A stretch of DNA of 64,000 nucleotides from Marinoscillum sp965229915 (GCF_965229915.1 NZ_CBDDJZ010000001.1:2790001-2854000); one strand, 5' to 3'; shown: positions 9,428-19,040, counted from the first letter of the stretch. Translations and numbers: made by a program. The notes: a model not told the origin generated them from the letters alone.

Positions 9428-11864
9428 AATTCGCACAATCCATACCGATCGGGCTACCGTCTGGCGGAGACAAAGGGTTTGGAATAGTAAAGTCACCAGG
9501 CTCTTCTTTGAACTGATCATACAAACTCAACACGTGATTGTTGTGTGCTTTGACCAGTAAGTCATTCGTTCGCATTCCCTTAATTTGTCCGACGATGTTG
9601 GCCAACTCTTGTGATGCGACAGCTTTGGTCATTTCTGTAGCACCTTTATCGGCAGCCAAATTCATCAAATGATAGATTAAACGCTTTTCGACTACCATTT
9701 TGATTTCCTTATTTAAACCAGAGGTGTACTTGCCATTCCAGGTGTGCTTGTACAGACTCACCATTAGGGCATCCCAACCCGGCAAAGCATCATACCGAAG
9801 GTTTTGCTGAATCATGCGCTCTATTCGCTCTGGTGTGAAAAGGAAGGAAAGGGTCATTTCAGCTGAAGTTTCCGCTGCGGCAATCGGGTCGAAGGTAACA
9901 CCGGTATTGGATTTGAAGCTTTCCCTGGTTCGACCGTAGCCTGGTACTTTCGGGCTCAGCAAGTTGAGTAGATTGTTGGGGATACTCAGAAACTCAGGTG
10001 ATAGTGTATTCACCAGAGCTTTCAATGCTTGATTTTGTTCGTCAGCGCTCACGGGTGATGGAAGCGGTAAATCATCTCCTTTTACTTTATAGCTATAGTT
10101 TAAACCCCCCACCATTTTGCTGGCACCTTCTATCTGGTAGCGATGAATGAAATACATTGGTACCAGTACTTCTTCTATGGAAGAAATCGGCTCACCTGTT
10201 TGAATGGCATTTTCTGAAAACTTGTTGAGCACAATCGAGCGAATAGTTGCCAACCGGTCAAGCTCCAATCCGGCATTGGTACCATTATCCCACAAATGAG
10301 CTTGCGCGTGTGCACCACTTCTGGGTCGGGCGTCACTGTCGTTGATGTATTGATAGCCTGCGGCAATCCATTCATTGATAATACCTTCAAGCTGCTGTTC
10401 TTCGTTATCCTGGAAATCCGTGTATCCATAGCGAATAGCGAATTGGTCCCACTCTCCAATGTTCACATCGTAAGCTTCTGACAGGTCAATTTTACCTTTT
10501 TCATCCAACTGGATGTAAGGATGCGGATAATCCATCACGGAGGCACGATCGTTGACGCTTGCCGCAAAATTGTGGTAAAGACCCAAAGTATGACCCACTT
10601 CGTGCGCCGAAAGCTGACGCAATCTGGCCAGAGCCATCTCCAACATTTCACCGGAAGGTTCTTTCCCTTCTTCATATGGCTGTAGTAGTCCAGTCGCGAT
10701 TAGAAAATCCTGACGAATGCGCAAAGAGCCCAAAGACACATGGCCTTTAAGAATTTCTCCCGTACGTGGATCCACTACCGATGCTCCGTACGACCAACCC
10801 CGTGTAGATCGGTGTACCCACTGGATCACGTTGTAATGAATATCTAGAGGATCTGCAGAATCAGGAAGCACTTTTACCTGAAAGGCGTTTTTATATCCAG
10901 CTTTTTCGAATGCCTGATTCCACCAGCTGGCTCCTTCAATGAGTGCCGAACGAACTGGCTCAGGGGCACCCTTATCCACGTAATAGATGATGGGCTCTAC
11001 TGGCTCACTAATCTCAGCATCCGGGTTTTTCTTCTCTAGTCGGTGACGAACAATAAATCGTTTGACCAATGACTCTTCGATTGGCGTGGCGTAATCCTGA
11101 TAGGAAATGTTGTAATATCCAGCACGAGGATCAAACTTTCGTTTTTTGTAACCGTCATCGGGAAGCCGCACAAAAGAATGGTGCATGCGGACGGTCACCG
11201 CTTCTGCGCTTGGAGTCACCGATCTCAAGTAATATCCAGATGGAGTTCCTTTAAAGGTGATGGTGGCTTCAAATTCGCTATTGTCTATAAAATTCTTAGT
11301 TCTTGGTAGATAAACCGCCGAACGAGAGGCATCCAGTGAATAACTGCCCTGACCCGATCGCTTGATACTCTGGGCAACACCGTGAGCATCTGAAAGTAAC
11401 ATATCCGTTATATCAATCAGGATGCGTCCGTTTTCTTCTTTTTCAACTTTGAAACCCTGGATAATACTTTTCGCAAATGCTTCCTCTACAGAAAGCACCT
11501 CGTTTTGATTGTCACTTAGTGCGCGGTAGTCCTGATTTGGCTGAACCAGAAAAACTTTCGGGCCGCTACGCTCAAACCGAACTACGCGAGTATCGCCCAA
11601 CTGGCCTCTGTCCAAACCGATATCATTGGACCCAACTCCAGCAGCCAGTGAGTTGACATACAAGAAGTCTTCACCAAGGTTGTCGATTTCAAGGAAAACT
11701 TTTCCTCCTTTCTCATCCCAGTAAAAATTGAAAAAGCCTTCGTACTTTTTGTACTTGGCCACAGTGCTGGAGTATGAACTGGAACTAGAAGATGCTGAAG
11801 GCGTGGTAGATGGCGAACAGGCAATAGCGATGATCGCGATCAATGCGAGGTACAAGTGTTTCAT
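9426..11864 (-). CDS. Zinc-dependent metalloprotease lipoprotein (metzincin-like)
   Basis: An 812-aa protein with a lipobox (IIAIACSPS, Cys16) followed by a Ser-rich linker. The catalytic signature HEVGHTLGLYH (near residue 420) is a complete HExxHxxGxxH metzincin motif. It is followed about 15 residues later by SVMDYPHPY, which looks like the Met-turn. The N-terminal 300 residues match the DUF5117-type region that precedes such zincin domains in Bacteroidota, and the C-terminal region is helical. It is expected to act at the outer membrane or cell surface as an endopeptidase; the substrate is unknown. It lies upstream of the Asp-box gene on the same strand. Confidence 0.9.
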   Translation of the reverse strand: MKHLYLALIAIIAIACSPSTTPSASSSSSSYSSTVAKYKKYEGFFNFYWDEKGGKVFLEIDNLGEDFLYVNSLAAGVGSNDIGLDRGQLGDTRVVRFERSGPKVFLVQPNQDYRALSDNQNEVLSVEEAFAKSIIQGFKVEKEENGRILIDITDMLLSDAHGVAQSIKRSGQGSYSLDASRSAVYLPRTKNFIDNSEFEATITFKGTPSGYYLRSVTPSAEAVTVRMHHSFVRLPDDGYKKRKFDPRAGYYNISYQDYATPIEESLVKRFIVRHRLEKKNPDAEISEPVEPIIYYVDKGAPEPVRSALIEGASWWNQAFEKAGYKNAFQVKVLPDSADPLDIHYNVIQWVHRSTRGWSYGASVVDPRTGEILKGHVSLGSLRIRQDFLIATGLLQPYEEGKEPSGEMLEMALARLRQLSAHEVGHTLGLYHNFAASVNDRASVMDYPHPYIQLDEKGKIDLSEAYDVNIGEWDQFAIRYGYTDFQDNEEQQLEGIINEWIAAGYQYINDSDARPRSGAHAQAHLWDNGTNAGLELDRLATIRSIVLNKFSENAIQTGEPISSIEEVLVPMYFIHRYQIEGASKMVGGLNYSYKVKGDDLPLPSPVSADEQNQALKALVNTLSPEFLSIPNNLLNLLSPKVPGYGRTRESFKSNTGVTFDPIAAAETSAEMTLSFLFTPERIERMIQQNLRYDALPGWDALMVSLYKHTWNGKYTSGLNKEIKMVVEKRLIYHLMNLAADKGATEMTKAVASQELANIVGQIKGMRTNDLLVKAHNNHVLSLYDQFKEEPGDFTIPNPLSPPDGSPIGMDCAN

Positions 11865-11891
11865 TTAATTGAATTTATATGGATCACTAAA

Positions 11892-11913
11892 CCACAGCTG
11901 AACCCATCTGTGG
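11892..11913 (-). promoter_or_regulatory. Hairpin upstream of the metalloprotease gene
   Basis: CCACAG (11892-11897) pairs with CTGTGG (11908-11913), in the stretch between the metalloprotease start and the divergent 2H phosphoesterase gene. It could be a leader hairpin or operator. The stem is short. Confidence 0.25.
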
Positions 11914-11967
11914 CCGGACTGATAATTTACTAGTCAAAGATCAGTTTCATTAAAAACCGTGTGGGTA

Positions 11968-11998
11968 ATTGCTTGTTTGACTTGAAGATTTATATTTT
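11968..11998 (+). promoter_or_regulatory. Possible promoter of the 2H phosphoesterase gene
   Basis: ATTG (11968-11971), 19 bases, then TATATTTT (11991-11998) resembles the Bacteroidota TTTG / TAnnTTTG arrangement, with one mismatch in each box. The start codon follows 29 bases later. Confidence 0.35.
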
Positions 11999-12027
11999 CG
12001 GAAAATTGAACAGGTGAATGGCAGGTT

Positions 12028-12591
12028 ATGGATAGTAAAACCCAGCGTCTCTATTTTGTTGCATTGATTCCCCCAGAACCCATCAAGTCAGAGGTTTGGA
12101 AAATGAAGGAGGAAATCAGAGACACTTATGGATCGAAAGCAGCCCTGAAATCTATGGCCCACGTGACCTTGCATATGCCATTTACCTTTCGGGTGGACCG
12201 TGAAGACCGCATCATCGATAGTTTGATACATGCTGTGGAGGGAAAGAAACCTTTTGAGGTAATTCACGATGGTTTTGGCTGTTTTGAACCCAAAGTGATT
12301 TACGTGAATGTCGAGAAAACGGAACCATTGGAAATCCTAAAGGAAGAGGTGGTCCGACAAATGCGTCGTGACTTGAAAGTCAACAATGCAGATTATAAGA
12401 ACTTACCGTTTCATCCACACATGACCATTGCTTTTAGAGATCTAAAAAAGCCGAACTTTCTCAATGCGTGGCCTACTTACGAAAATCGAGATTATTCCGC
12501 AAAATGGACCTGTCAATCCGTCTGCCTGCTGCGACATACCGGTAAGGAATGGGCTGTACTGGAGGAGGTTGGGTTTACTCTGGATAACTAG
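12028..12591 (+). CDS. 2H phosphoesterase (2'-5' RNA ligase-like) family protein
   Basis: A 187-aa cytoplasmic protein with the two histidine motifs of the 2H superfamily: HVTL at residues 45-48 and HMTI at 131-134 (within HPHMTIAF). These pair in the active site of cyclic-phosphodiesterase / ThpR-like enzymes that act on 2',3'-cyclic or 2'-5' RNA ends. The length agrees with the family. The true substrate cannot be told from sequence. Its 3' end overlaps the convergent DUF6702 gene by 17 bases. Confidence 0.9.
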   Translation: MDSKTQRLYFVALIPPEPIKSEVWKMKEEIRDTYGSKAALKSMAHVTLHMPFTFRVDREDRIIDSLIHAVEGKKPFEVIHDGFGCFEPKVIYVNVEKTEPLEILKEEVVRQMRRDLKVNNADYKNLPFHPHMTIAFRDLKKPNFLNAWPTYENRDYSAKWTCQSVCLLRHTGKEWAVLEEVGFTLDN

Positions 12592-13045
12592 CCCTCACAT
12601 CTGTCTCTGTCAGAATGTAGCTTTTCTTTTCGCCACCTATTTTGAAGTGAACCAGATTCTTTTGATCATCGTAGACTTCCGTCAGTATTGTATTGACTAG
12701 CGAGATTGATTCTAACTCAGCAACTGCCGTCACTTCCAAATAACACCAGATTACATCGTCTTCTATTTCACCTCCCAGATAGTCATAGTTGGTTTTATTT
12801 CCATTTACGGCAATCGTGAAGTTCTTCTCGAAATAGCTCTGGAGATACTCATGAGTTTGGAGGGAGTCTTCCATCATCACAAAATCCGAATCGCCATTTT
12901 CTTGCGATACTCCATTTTCCAAATCATCAATAAAGATGCGTTGGGAGATTTGCACGGCTTTTGACGAGTCATTGTAAACGACCTCACAGACACTTACATG
13001 ATAAGGGTGCAGCAATATGGATAATAGGATCAAAAACATATTCAA
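12575..13045 (-). CDS. DUF6702 family exported protein
   Basis: A 156-aa protein with a hydrophobic N-terminus and then HPYHVSVCEVVYN and ISQRIFIDDLE, which I recognise as hallmarks of the Bacteroidota family DUF6702. A single beta-rich domain is predicted, in the periplasm. In related genomes this family tends to sit beside HupE/UreJ and M1 peptidase genes, as here (13.6-16.4 kb). Function is unknown. Its end overlaps the 2H phosphoesterase gene by 17 bases in the opposite direction. Confidence 0.8.
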   Translation of the reverse strand: MNMFLILLSILLHPYHVSVCEVVYNDSSKAVQISQRIFIDDLENGVSQENGDSDFVMMEDSLQTHEYLQSYFEKNFTIAVNGNKTNYDYLGGEIEDDVIWCYLEVTAVAELESISLVNTILTEVYDDQKNLVHFKIGGEKKSYILTETDVRASYPE

Positions 13046-13188
13046 CGTTTAATTATTGGCAATCTAGAATGAAAGCGCCTCAAGCCAAAATTCCAACTCA
13101 ATCTGATCTGTGAATGAATCTGTTTCTAAATAACACAAAATTCATTATTTTGATAGCAGATTAGTACCAGCCTAAAACATCAGCCTCT

Positions 13189-13422
13189 ATGTCTAAAACG
13201 ATTCACAAGCACCTTGTGGGGTCACCTGTTGTGTCTATTCTGAACCCTGCACATGTCATGTTAGTTCGAGAAGTAATCCAGAAACGAGACGGGGAAGACT
13301 ATCTCTGCTCGTATGTGACAGATGATGGTAAAATTTGCAACACTGTTTTCTGTGGAGCTGACCTTCGTAGTTTATATTCCACAATGAAGCAGGAAGAGTT
13401 AAGCAGTAGCAGTACAACCTAA
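13189..13422 (+). CDS. Small protein of unknown function
   Basis: A 77-aa frame starting ATG TCT AAA, with two Cys residues in its second half (KICNTVFCGAD) and a Ser-rich tail. It has no signal peptide or membrane segment and I recognise no family. Its position between DUF6702 and HupE, about 140 bases from the divergent gene, fits a real gene, and the frame has a plausible residue composition. Confidence 0.55.
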   Translation: MSKTIHKHLVGSPVVSILNPAHVMLVREVIQKRDGEDYLCSYVTDDGKICNTVFCGADLRSLYSTMKQEELSSSSTT

Positions 13423-13571
13423 ATCTACCGTTTACCGTCCATCAAATTTTGAAGTTAGGAATTCTGCTATGCTGTTCAGTTTGAATATTTTCGCATCAAA
13501 TGTTTCAATAGACTGATGTGATCAGGTTTGATGCCTGTGTGAAAACAGTTTATTGTCTTTGCGGATTATTT

Positions 13572-13585
13572 GTGCCATTAGGCAC
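13572..13585 (+). promoter_or_regulatory. Short hairpin just before the hupE-like start
   Basis: GTGCC (13572-13576) and GGCAC (13581-13585) form a perfect GC-rich inverted repeat around ATTA, ending six bases before the ATG at 13592. It could occlude the start or be a binding site. It is too short to be sure. Confidence 0.25.
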
Positions 13586-13591
13586 TAGCAT

Positions 13592-14170
13592 ATGACAGAC
13601 TTTCAAACTTTCTACCAACTTGGGTTAGAACACATTTTGGACAAAAACGGGTATGATCACATTATTTTTGTGATTGCGCTTTGTGCCCTGTATCAGGCTG
13701 AGGACTGGAAACGAGTGCTTGTGCTCGTTACTTCTTTTACTCTTGGCCACTCTATCACACTAGCCCTTTCTACCTTTTCCATTATTAGTATTGATTCTGA
13801 CCTAGTGGAGTTTTTGATTCCTGTCACCATTTTTATCACGGCTTTCGCCAACCTGTTTACTAAACCAGACGGGCATAAGGTAAGCATTCGCAATTATGCA
13901 TTTGCTGGCTTTTTTGGCCTAATCCATGGATTGGGGTTCTCTAATTATCTTAAAAGTCTCCTGGGACGAGATGAATCTATCGTCACCCAACTTTTCGCCT
14001 TTAACATTGGTTTGGAAGTTGGGCAGATCATCATTGTGGCGGTGCTGCTTGCTGCCGGTTTTTTAGTGGTAGGTATTGCTGGTGTGAGCCAGAGAGATTG
14101 GAAGATAACCATTTCTGCCGCAGTGGCTGGGATTGCCCTGGTTCTCATTATTGAATCGAATTATTTTTAA
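13592..14170 (+). CDS. HupE/UreJ-family membrane protein
   Basis: A 192-aa protein with an N-terminal segment GLEHILDKNGYDHIIF followed by about five to six membrane helices. The opening His/Asp motif and FTLGHSITLAL match the HupE/UreJ family, whose members include nickel or cobalt permeases linked to hydrogenase and urease. No hydrogenase or urease genes are near, so the metal, if any, is unknown. It lies 13 bases before the M1 peptidase start and is probably cotranscribed with it. Confidence 0.88.
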   Translation: MTDFQTFYQLGLEHILDKNGYDHIIFVIALCALYQAEDWKRVLVLVTSFTLGHSITLALSTFSIISIDSDLVEFLIPVTIFITAFANLFTKPDGHKVSIRNYAFAGFFGLIHGLGFSNYLKSLLGRDESIVTQLFAFNIGLEVGQIIIVAVLLAAGFLVVGIAGVSQRDWKITISAAVAGIALVLIIESNYF

Positions 14171-14183
14171 AATAAACGAACAT

Positions 14184-16397
14184 ATGTTGAAACGACTATC
14201 CGTAATAACAACCCTGGCACTCGCTATCTGCTGGCAGGCTACTGCACAGGCAGACACTGAGTGGAAGCAAAAGTTTGAGCAATTGGGAGCAATGCTTCCT
14301 ACGCCAAATACGTACCGTACGGCATCAGGAGCTCCTGGTAAGGACTACTGGCAGATGCAAGCTGATTTCAAAATGGCTGTTGAGTTGGATGACACGAACC
14401 AGCGAATTACTGGTCAGGAAACGATCACTTACTACAACAACTCCCCGGATCCGCTGGATTATCTATGGGTCCAACTAGATCAAAACATGCGCGCGGATGA
14501 TTCGAACACGCCTCTTGCAAGCGCACGTGACTATGATGACACGCTCAACGTAAAGGACTACTATAGCTTGGCTGGAACGCCTGGTTTTGATGGCGGTTTT
14601 AATATCGAGTCAGTAAAATCTACCACTGGGGCTAACTTGAGGTATACGATCAACAAGACCATGATGCGTGTAGACTTACCGAAAGCATTGCAACCTGGTG
14701 ATAAAGTGTCTTTCGATATAGCCTGGAACTTCTTCATCAACGACCGAATGGCAGATGGAGGTCGTTCAGGTTTGGAATACTTCCCGGAGGAGGACAATTA
14801 CCTGTACACCATTGCACAGTTCTTCCCAAGAATGGCTGTCTACTCAGATAATGAAGGCTGGCAAAATAAACAGTTCCTTGGTTCAGGTGAGTTTGCTCTC
14901 AGCTTTGGCTCTTATGAAGTGGCCATTACAGTACCAGAAGACTTTATTGTAGGCTCTACAGGAACACTCCAAAACCCTAAGGATGTTTTGACGAAGGAGC
15001 AAATGTCACGTCTTGATAAGGCTAAAAAGACATTTGACAATCCGGTCATGATCGTATCTGAGGAGGAGGCCAGAGCCAATGAGCAAACTAAGGCCACCGG
15101 TAAGAAGACCTGGGTGTTTCAGGCTGACAGCATTCGGGACTTTGCCTTTGCTGCATCCAGAAAATTCATATGGGATGCCATGGCTGTAGACATCAACGGC
15201 AAAACACCTTTGGCCATGTCATATTACCCAAAAGAGGGAAATCCACTTTGGGAAGAGTACTCCACTCGGGTGGTTGCACAGACACTCAAAACGTATTCCA
15301 AATACACTATTGACTATCCATACAGCAAGGCGATTTCTGTTCACACTGCATCTATTGGTATGGAGTATCCGATGATCTGTTTTAACTATGGTCGTCCGGA
15401 TGATGATGGCACTTACAGTGACAGAACGAAATATGGGATGATCGGTGTGATCATTCACGAGGTAGGACACAACTTCTTCCCGATGATCATCAACTCAGAC
15501 GAACGTCAGTGGACCTGGATGGACGAGGGGTTAAATACCTTTGTACAGTATCTGACAGAAAAAGATTTTGAGGTGTCTTTTGGTGAAGACTTCCCAAGCA
15601 GAAGAGGTCCGGCAGATAAAATCGTTCCTTACATGAGCGGCGAAAGAGGATTGTTCCGACCGATCATGACTAACTCGGAGCAACTTCTACAGTTTGGAAA
15701 CAATGCCTATGCAAAACCAGCCACTGCACTGAATGTGCTGAGAGAAGTGGTGATGGGACCAGAGCTTTTTGATTATGCGTTCAAAAAATATGCGGAGCGA
15801 TGGGCATTTAAGAATCCTAGTCCGGCAGATTTCTTCCGAACGATGGAAGATGCCTCTGCAGTGGATCTGGACTGGTTTTGGAGAGGGTGGTTCTACAGCA
15901 CTGATGCTGTGGATGTGAATGTGGCCAATGTGGAGTGGTACAAAATGGCTAATGAAGACAATCAACTGGAAACCAAAATCAAAAACAGTAAGGACCTTTC
16001 AAACAATAACTCTCAGATCAACGATGTGCCTAAGCCGATGGGTTATGAGGATGCCTCATATCGGGAGTTTAAAAATAAGCTGGACGAGGCTGCTCTGAGA
16101 CAAGACATGTCTGGGAAAAACTTCTATAAGGTTACATTTAAGAATGAAGGAGGGTTGGTGATGCCGTTGATACTGGAGTGGACCTACGAAGATGGCTCTA
16201 AAGAAATGGAGAAATTACCGGCAGAAATCTGGAGAAGAAATGAGCAGGAAGTGACCAAACTTTTCGTAAAGGACAAAAAAGTGGTTAGCTTAACCTACGA
16301 TCCATTTGAGGAAACTGCTGATGTGAACACCTCAGATAACACATTCCCTCGAGTGGACGAACCTTCACGTTTCGAGAAATTTAAAAGTAAGAAATAA
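14184..16397 (+). CDS. Exported M1-family metallopeptidase
   Basis: A 737-aa protein. I chose the ATG at 14184 because it gives a clean signal peptide (LALAICWQATAQA); the longer frame from 14133 only adds residues inside the preceding gene. The gluzincin signature is exact: HEVGH at residues 425-429 and, 18 residues later, Glu448 in WMDEGLN. Aminopeptidases of this family trim N-terminal residues of peptides. The usual GAMEN-type motif is replaced by IGMEYPM. The gene overlaps the next one by one base (TAATG), so they are surely coupled. Confidence 0.93.
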   Translation: MLKRLSVITTLALAICWQATAQADTEWKQKFEQLGAMLPTPNTYRTASGAPGKDYWQMQADFKMAVELDDTNQRITGQETITYYNNSPDPLDYLWVQLDQNMRADDSNTPLASARDYDDTLNVKDYYSLAGTPGFDGGFNIESVKSTTGANLRYTINKTMMRVDLPKALQPGDKVSFDIAWNFFINDRMADGGRSGLEYFPEEDNYLYTIAQFFPRMAVYSDNEGWQNKQFLGSGEFALSFGSYEVAITVPEDFIVGSTGTLQNPKDVLTKEQMSRLDKAKKTFDNPVMIVSEEEARANEQTKATGKKTWVFQADSIRDFAFAASRKFIWDAMAVDINGKTPLAMSYYPKEGNPLWEEYSTRVVAQTLKTYSKYTIDYPYSKAISVHTASIGMEYPMICFNYGRPDDDGTYSDRTKYGMIGVIIHEVGHNFFPMIINSDERQWTWMDEGLNTFVQYLTEKDFEVSFGEDFPSRRGPADKIVPYMSGERGLFRPIMTNSEQLLQFGNNAYAKPATALNVLREVVMGPELFDYAFKKYAERWAFKNPSPADFFRTMEDASAVDLDWFWRGWFYSTDAVDVNVANVEWYKMANEDNQLETKIKNSKDLSNNNSQINDVPKPMGYEDASYREFKNKLDEAALRQDMSGKNFYKVTFKNEGGLVMPLILEWTYEDGSKEMEKLPAEIWRRNEQEVTKLFVKDKKVVSLTYDPFEETADVNTSDNTFPRVDEPSRFEKFKSKK

Positions 16398-17215
16398 TGA
16401 AAAAGCTCCCTCTCCTGACCCTAATTGCACTCCTGGCTCTAGCATCTTGTAAATCTAGTAATAGCAACAGTGAGTTTTCAGATGACTTTGGAGACAAAGT
16501 AAAAACGGAAGTGGTTGTTTACAACAATCCTCCTGCCGAAGGCTTCAATGCCGAAGAATCTTCACCGTTTGCTGTGGTGCTTGCAGACCAGGTGATGCAT
16601 GCGATGGGTGGACGTGAGGCCTGGGACAAGACCAACGTGCTTTACTGGAATTTCTTCGGAGCCAGGACATTACTGTGGGATAAGGAAAACAATCGAGTAA
16701 GAATCGACATTCCCGGAAAGGAGATGGTAATGGCTCTCAATATGGATGACATGAGTGGTAAAGTATGGCAGGGAGGCGAAGAATTACAAAACGCTGATTC
16801 TGTGACGAAGTACCTGGAGCAGGGAAAACGTATCTGGATTAACGATTCGTATTGGCTGGTGATGCCGTTCAAAATGAAAGATTCAGGAGTAACACTTTTT
16901 TATGTCGGTGAAGACACCACTATGGCTGGCGTGAAAGCCGATGTGGTACGCATGACGTTTGACAATGTAGGCGTCACGCCGGACAATGCATATGAAGTTT
17001 GGATCGACTATGATAACAAGCTGGTGCAGCAGTGGGCGTATTACAGCAAGGCCGAAAACCCAGAGCCTAACTTTGTCCTACCATGGACGGACTACAAAGA
17101 GTACGGCAAGATTTTGCTTTCGGGTGAGCGTGGCGAAAGAGACCTGACAGATATACAAGTGTTGAAAAAAGCGCCGAAAGGGGCTTTTGAATCGCCAGAA
17201 CCACTTCAGCTTTAG
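16397..17215 (+). CDS. LolA-like lipoprotein of unknown function
   Basis: A 272-aa protein with a lipobox (LLALASCKS, Cys19). After a spacer comes a beta-rich domain with repeated strand-turn units, such as VLYWNFFGARTLLWD and RVRIDIPGKEMVMAL, suggestive of the LolA/LolB-type incomplete barrel. I do not assign a named function. Translational coupling to the M1 peptidase indicates a shared role, perhaps as an anchored partner. Its 3' end overlaps the convergent potassium-channel gene by four bases. Confidence 0.78.
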   Translation: MKKLPLLTLIALLALASCKSSNSNSEFSDDFGDKVKTEVVVYNNPPAEGFNAEESSPFAVVLADQVMHAMGGREAWDKTNVLYWNFFGARTLLWDKENNRVRIDIPGKEMVMALNMDDMSGKVWQGGEELQNADSVTKYLEQGKRIWINDSYWLVMPFKMKDSGVTLFYVGEDTTMAGVKADVVRMTFDNVGVTPDNAYEVWIDYDNKLVQQWAYYSKAENPEPNFVLPWTDYKEYGKILLSGERGERDLTDIQVLKKAPKGAFESPEPLQL

Positions 17216-18219
17216 CTGATTCGGTCTTCGATCGCTTGACGATTTTCAGGGGTAGTCATCAATATGAGTTGGCTACCCTTTTTTAATTCTCTATCCTGCT
17301 GGGGGATGTAATCATATGCACCATCTTCCCGCACAGCCAGGAGCAGTGTGTGCTGGTATTTTTCCAGGTTAAGGTCTGCAATTTTTCTTCCAGAGTATTT
17401 TTCTCCCACTTTTACTTCCTCTATACGTGTGCTGATGGAGCTATTTCTAGTCATGTCATCCAGAAAAGAAGTGACCGACGGGTGCATCATCTCAGAAGCC
17501 ATCCGAATGCCTCCAATGTGATTGGGTGAAATGATATTGTCTGCCCCGGCGCGTTTGAGTTTGTTGGTAAGGTTGACATCTTTGGAGCGAACGACGATCT
17601 TGATGGAAGAACTCAGCTGTCTTGCCGTAAGGCAAATGACCAGGTTGGTATTGTCCTCTCGTGTACAAATAAAAATTCCTTTGGCGGTTTCAATACTGAG
17701 ACTATTCAAAAACTCCTCTTCAGTACAGTCCCCAACTAACCAGGGTAGTTCTGACAATTCCTCCGGTAGGTCTTCGAGGTTGTCCTGTTCGATATCTGCC
17801 AGCACTACGGCTCTGCGAGTGATGGCCAGTTCTTCGGCAATAGTCCGGCCCACCCTGCCCAGACCACAGACGATGTAGTGGTCCTCCATTTTGCTAATTT
17901 TCTTTTCCATTTTTCTTTTATAAAAACTCCTTCGAATGTCACCTTCTATGAATAAAGCGGCGAGGTTTGAAATGAAATAGGTAAAAATACCAATACCTGA
18001 AAAAGCCACAAAAACGGTAAACATCCTACCAGCGGGTGAACCACTCAGATCGATTACTTCGTGGAAACCGATAGTGGTCAGCGTCAAAGTAGTCATGTAA
18101 AAGGCATTGATCCAGTCTCCGCCGCTGAAGTAAGCAAAGCCCACCGTTCCGATAAGGATGATGGTCAGGAACAAAAGCCCAGCTAATTTGATTCTACGTA
18201 ATACATCTATTAACCACAT
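17212..18219 (-). CDS. Potassium channel with TrkA (RCK) regulatory domain
   Basis: A 335-aa protein with two membrane helices flanking a pore loop TTIGFHEV (residues 48-55). This corresponds to the TVGYGD selectivity filter, with His in place of the second Gly. A Rossmann NAD-binding domain follows (VCGLGRVGRT, near residue 117) and then a TrkA-C domain at the end. This is the layout of MthK/Kch-type ligand-gated channels in the inner membrane. His in the filter is unusual and could alter selectivity. The downstream end meets the LolA-like lipoprotein gene tail to tail. Confidence 0.9.
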   Translation of the reverse strand: MWLIDVLRRIKLAGLLFLTIILIGTVGFAYFSGGDWINAFYMTTLTLTTIGFHEVIDLSGSPAGRMFTVFVAFSGIGIFTYFISNLAALFIEGDIRRSFYKRKMEKKISKMEDHYIVCGLGRVGRTIAEELAITRRAVVLADIEQDNLEDLPEELSELPWLVGDCTEEEFLNSLSIETAKGIFICTREDNTNLVICLTARQLSSSIKIVVRSKDVNLTNKLKRAGADNIISPNHIGGIRMASEMMHPSVTSFLDDMTRNSSISTRIEEVKVGEKYSGRKIADLNLEKYQHTLLLAVREDGAYDYIPQQDRELKKGSQLILMTTPENRQAIEDRIS

Positions 18220-18239
18220 AGTCTCGTTATTATTAACAC

Positions 18240-18247
18240 TAAATTTA
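18240..18247 (+). promoter_or_regulatory. Possible -7 element of the LolA-like gene at 18264
   Basis: TAAATTTA differs from TAnnTTTG only in the last base and lies 17 bases before the start codon. No convincing -33 box is seen. Confidence 0.3.
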
Positions 18248-18263
18248 GAGCAATTCTGATAGT

Positions 18264-18965
18264 ATGTTGAGAATATATTTACTGACTCTAATCATGTCCC
18301 CAGTGTCCCTTTTGGCACAGACTGGAATGGGCATACTTGAAAAACACCTGGAAGCTTACGGTCAGGAGGAGTGGAACCAGGTAAGAACTGCTTCAGTGGA
18401 TGGTAAGTGGGTAGATGAGGATTATCATGCTTATGACATGAAGCTGACCATGAAGCAGCCTGATAAGATTCGGCTGGAAGGAAGTTATAAAGGTCAGAAA
18501 TATGTGGAAGCATACGATGGTCTGGTGGCCTGGATCATAGCTCCTTGGAAGGATAGCTATGAAGTACTCCGAATGGATGATAGTGAAGAACTTGTGGTCC
18601 GAAATGTTTTCAGCTTTGGAAGCCCACTTTATGCACCGCGGGAGCATTTGCAGTTTACGGGGCTCATGGACATGGAAGGCGTTTTGTATAACACATTTAC
18701 ATTGGAGGAAGGGAATTATAAGAAAGTCTTTTACCTGGACCGAGACAATCACCGGCTCTACTATGAGTTGATCGAAAGTAAGTTTGGCAAGGAAACGGTC
18801 TCTGTCCTAAAAGTTATTGATAAGTATAAAGTTTACGGTCCGATGCTGGTCCCGACTTCAGTGATTTTTGAAGGGTTGGGTGAGAATCGGGAATTCGTTT
18901 TTGATGAAGTTTATCTAGGCACAGGAGCAAATGATGCCATTTTCAGTTATCCCAAAGGTCAGTAA
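18264..18965 (+). CDS. LolA-like exported protein
   Basis: A 233-aa protein with a signal peptide ending near SLLAQ. It has the strand pattern of periplasmic LolA/LolB-fold proteins (KLTMKQPDKIRLEGSYKGQ, YVEAYDGLVAWII). It may carry or sense lipid-like ligands. No Cys for lipidation is present. It is transcribed divergently from the channel gene, with about 45 bases between the starts. Confidence 0.7.
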   Translation: MLRIYLLTLIMSPVSLLAQTGMGILEKHLEAYGQEEWNQVRTASVDGKWVDEDYHAYDMKLTMKQPDKIRLEGSYKGQKYVEAYDGLVAWIIAPWKDSYEVLRMDDSEELVVRNVFSFGSPLYAPREHLQFTGLMDMEGVLYNTFTLEEGNYKKVFYLDRDNHRLYYELIESKFGKETVSVLKVIDKYKVYGPMLVPTSVIFEGLGENREFVFDEVYLGTGANDAIFSYPKGQ

Positions 18966-19040
18966 AAGGACATTCCTGGTTTTAGTCTGAATCAATTAGG
19001 GGCTTATGGTTGTTCACCTAAAGCAACAACTAAAAATCTT

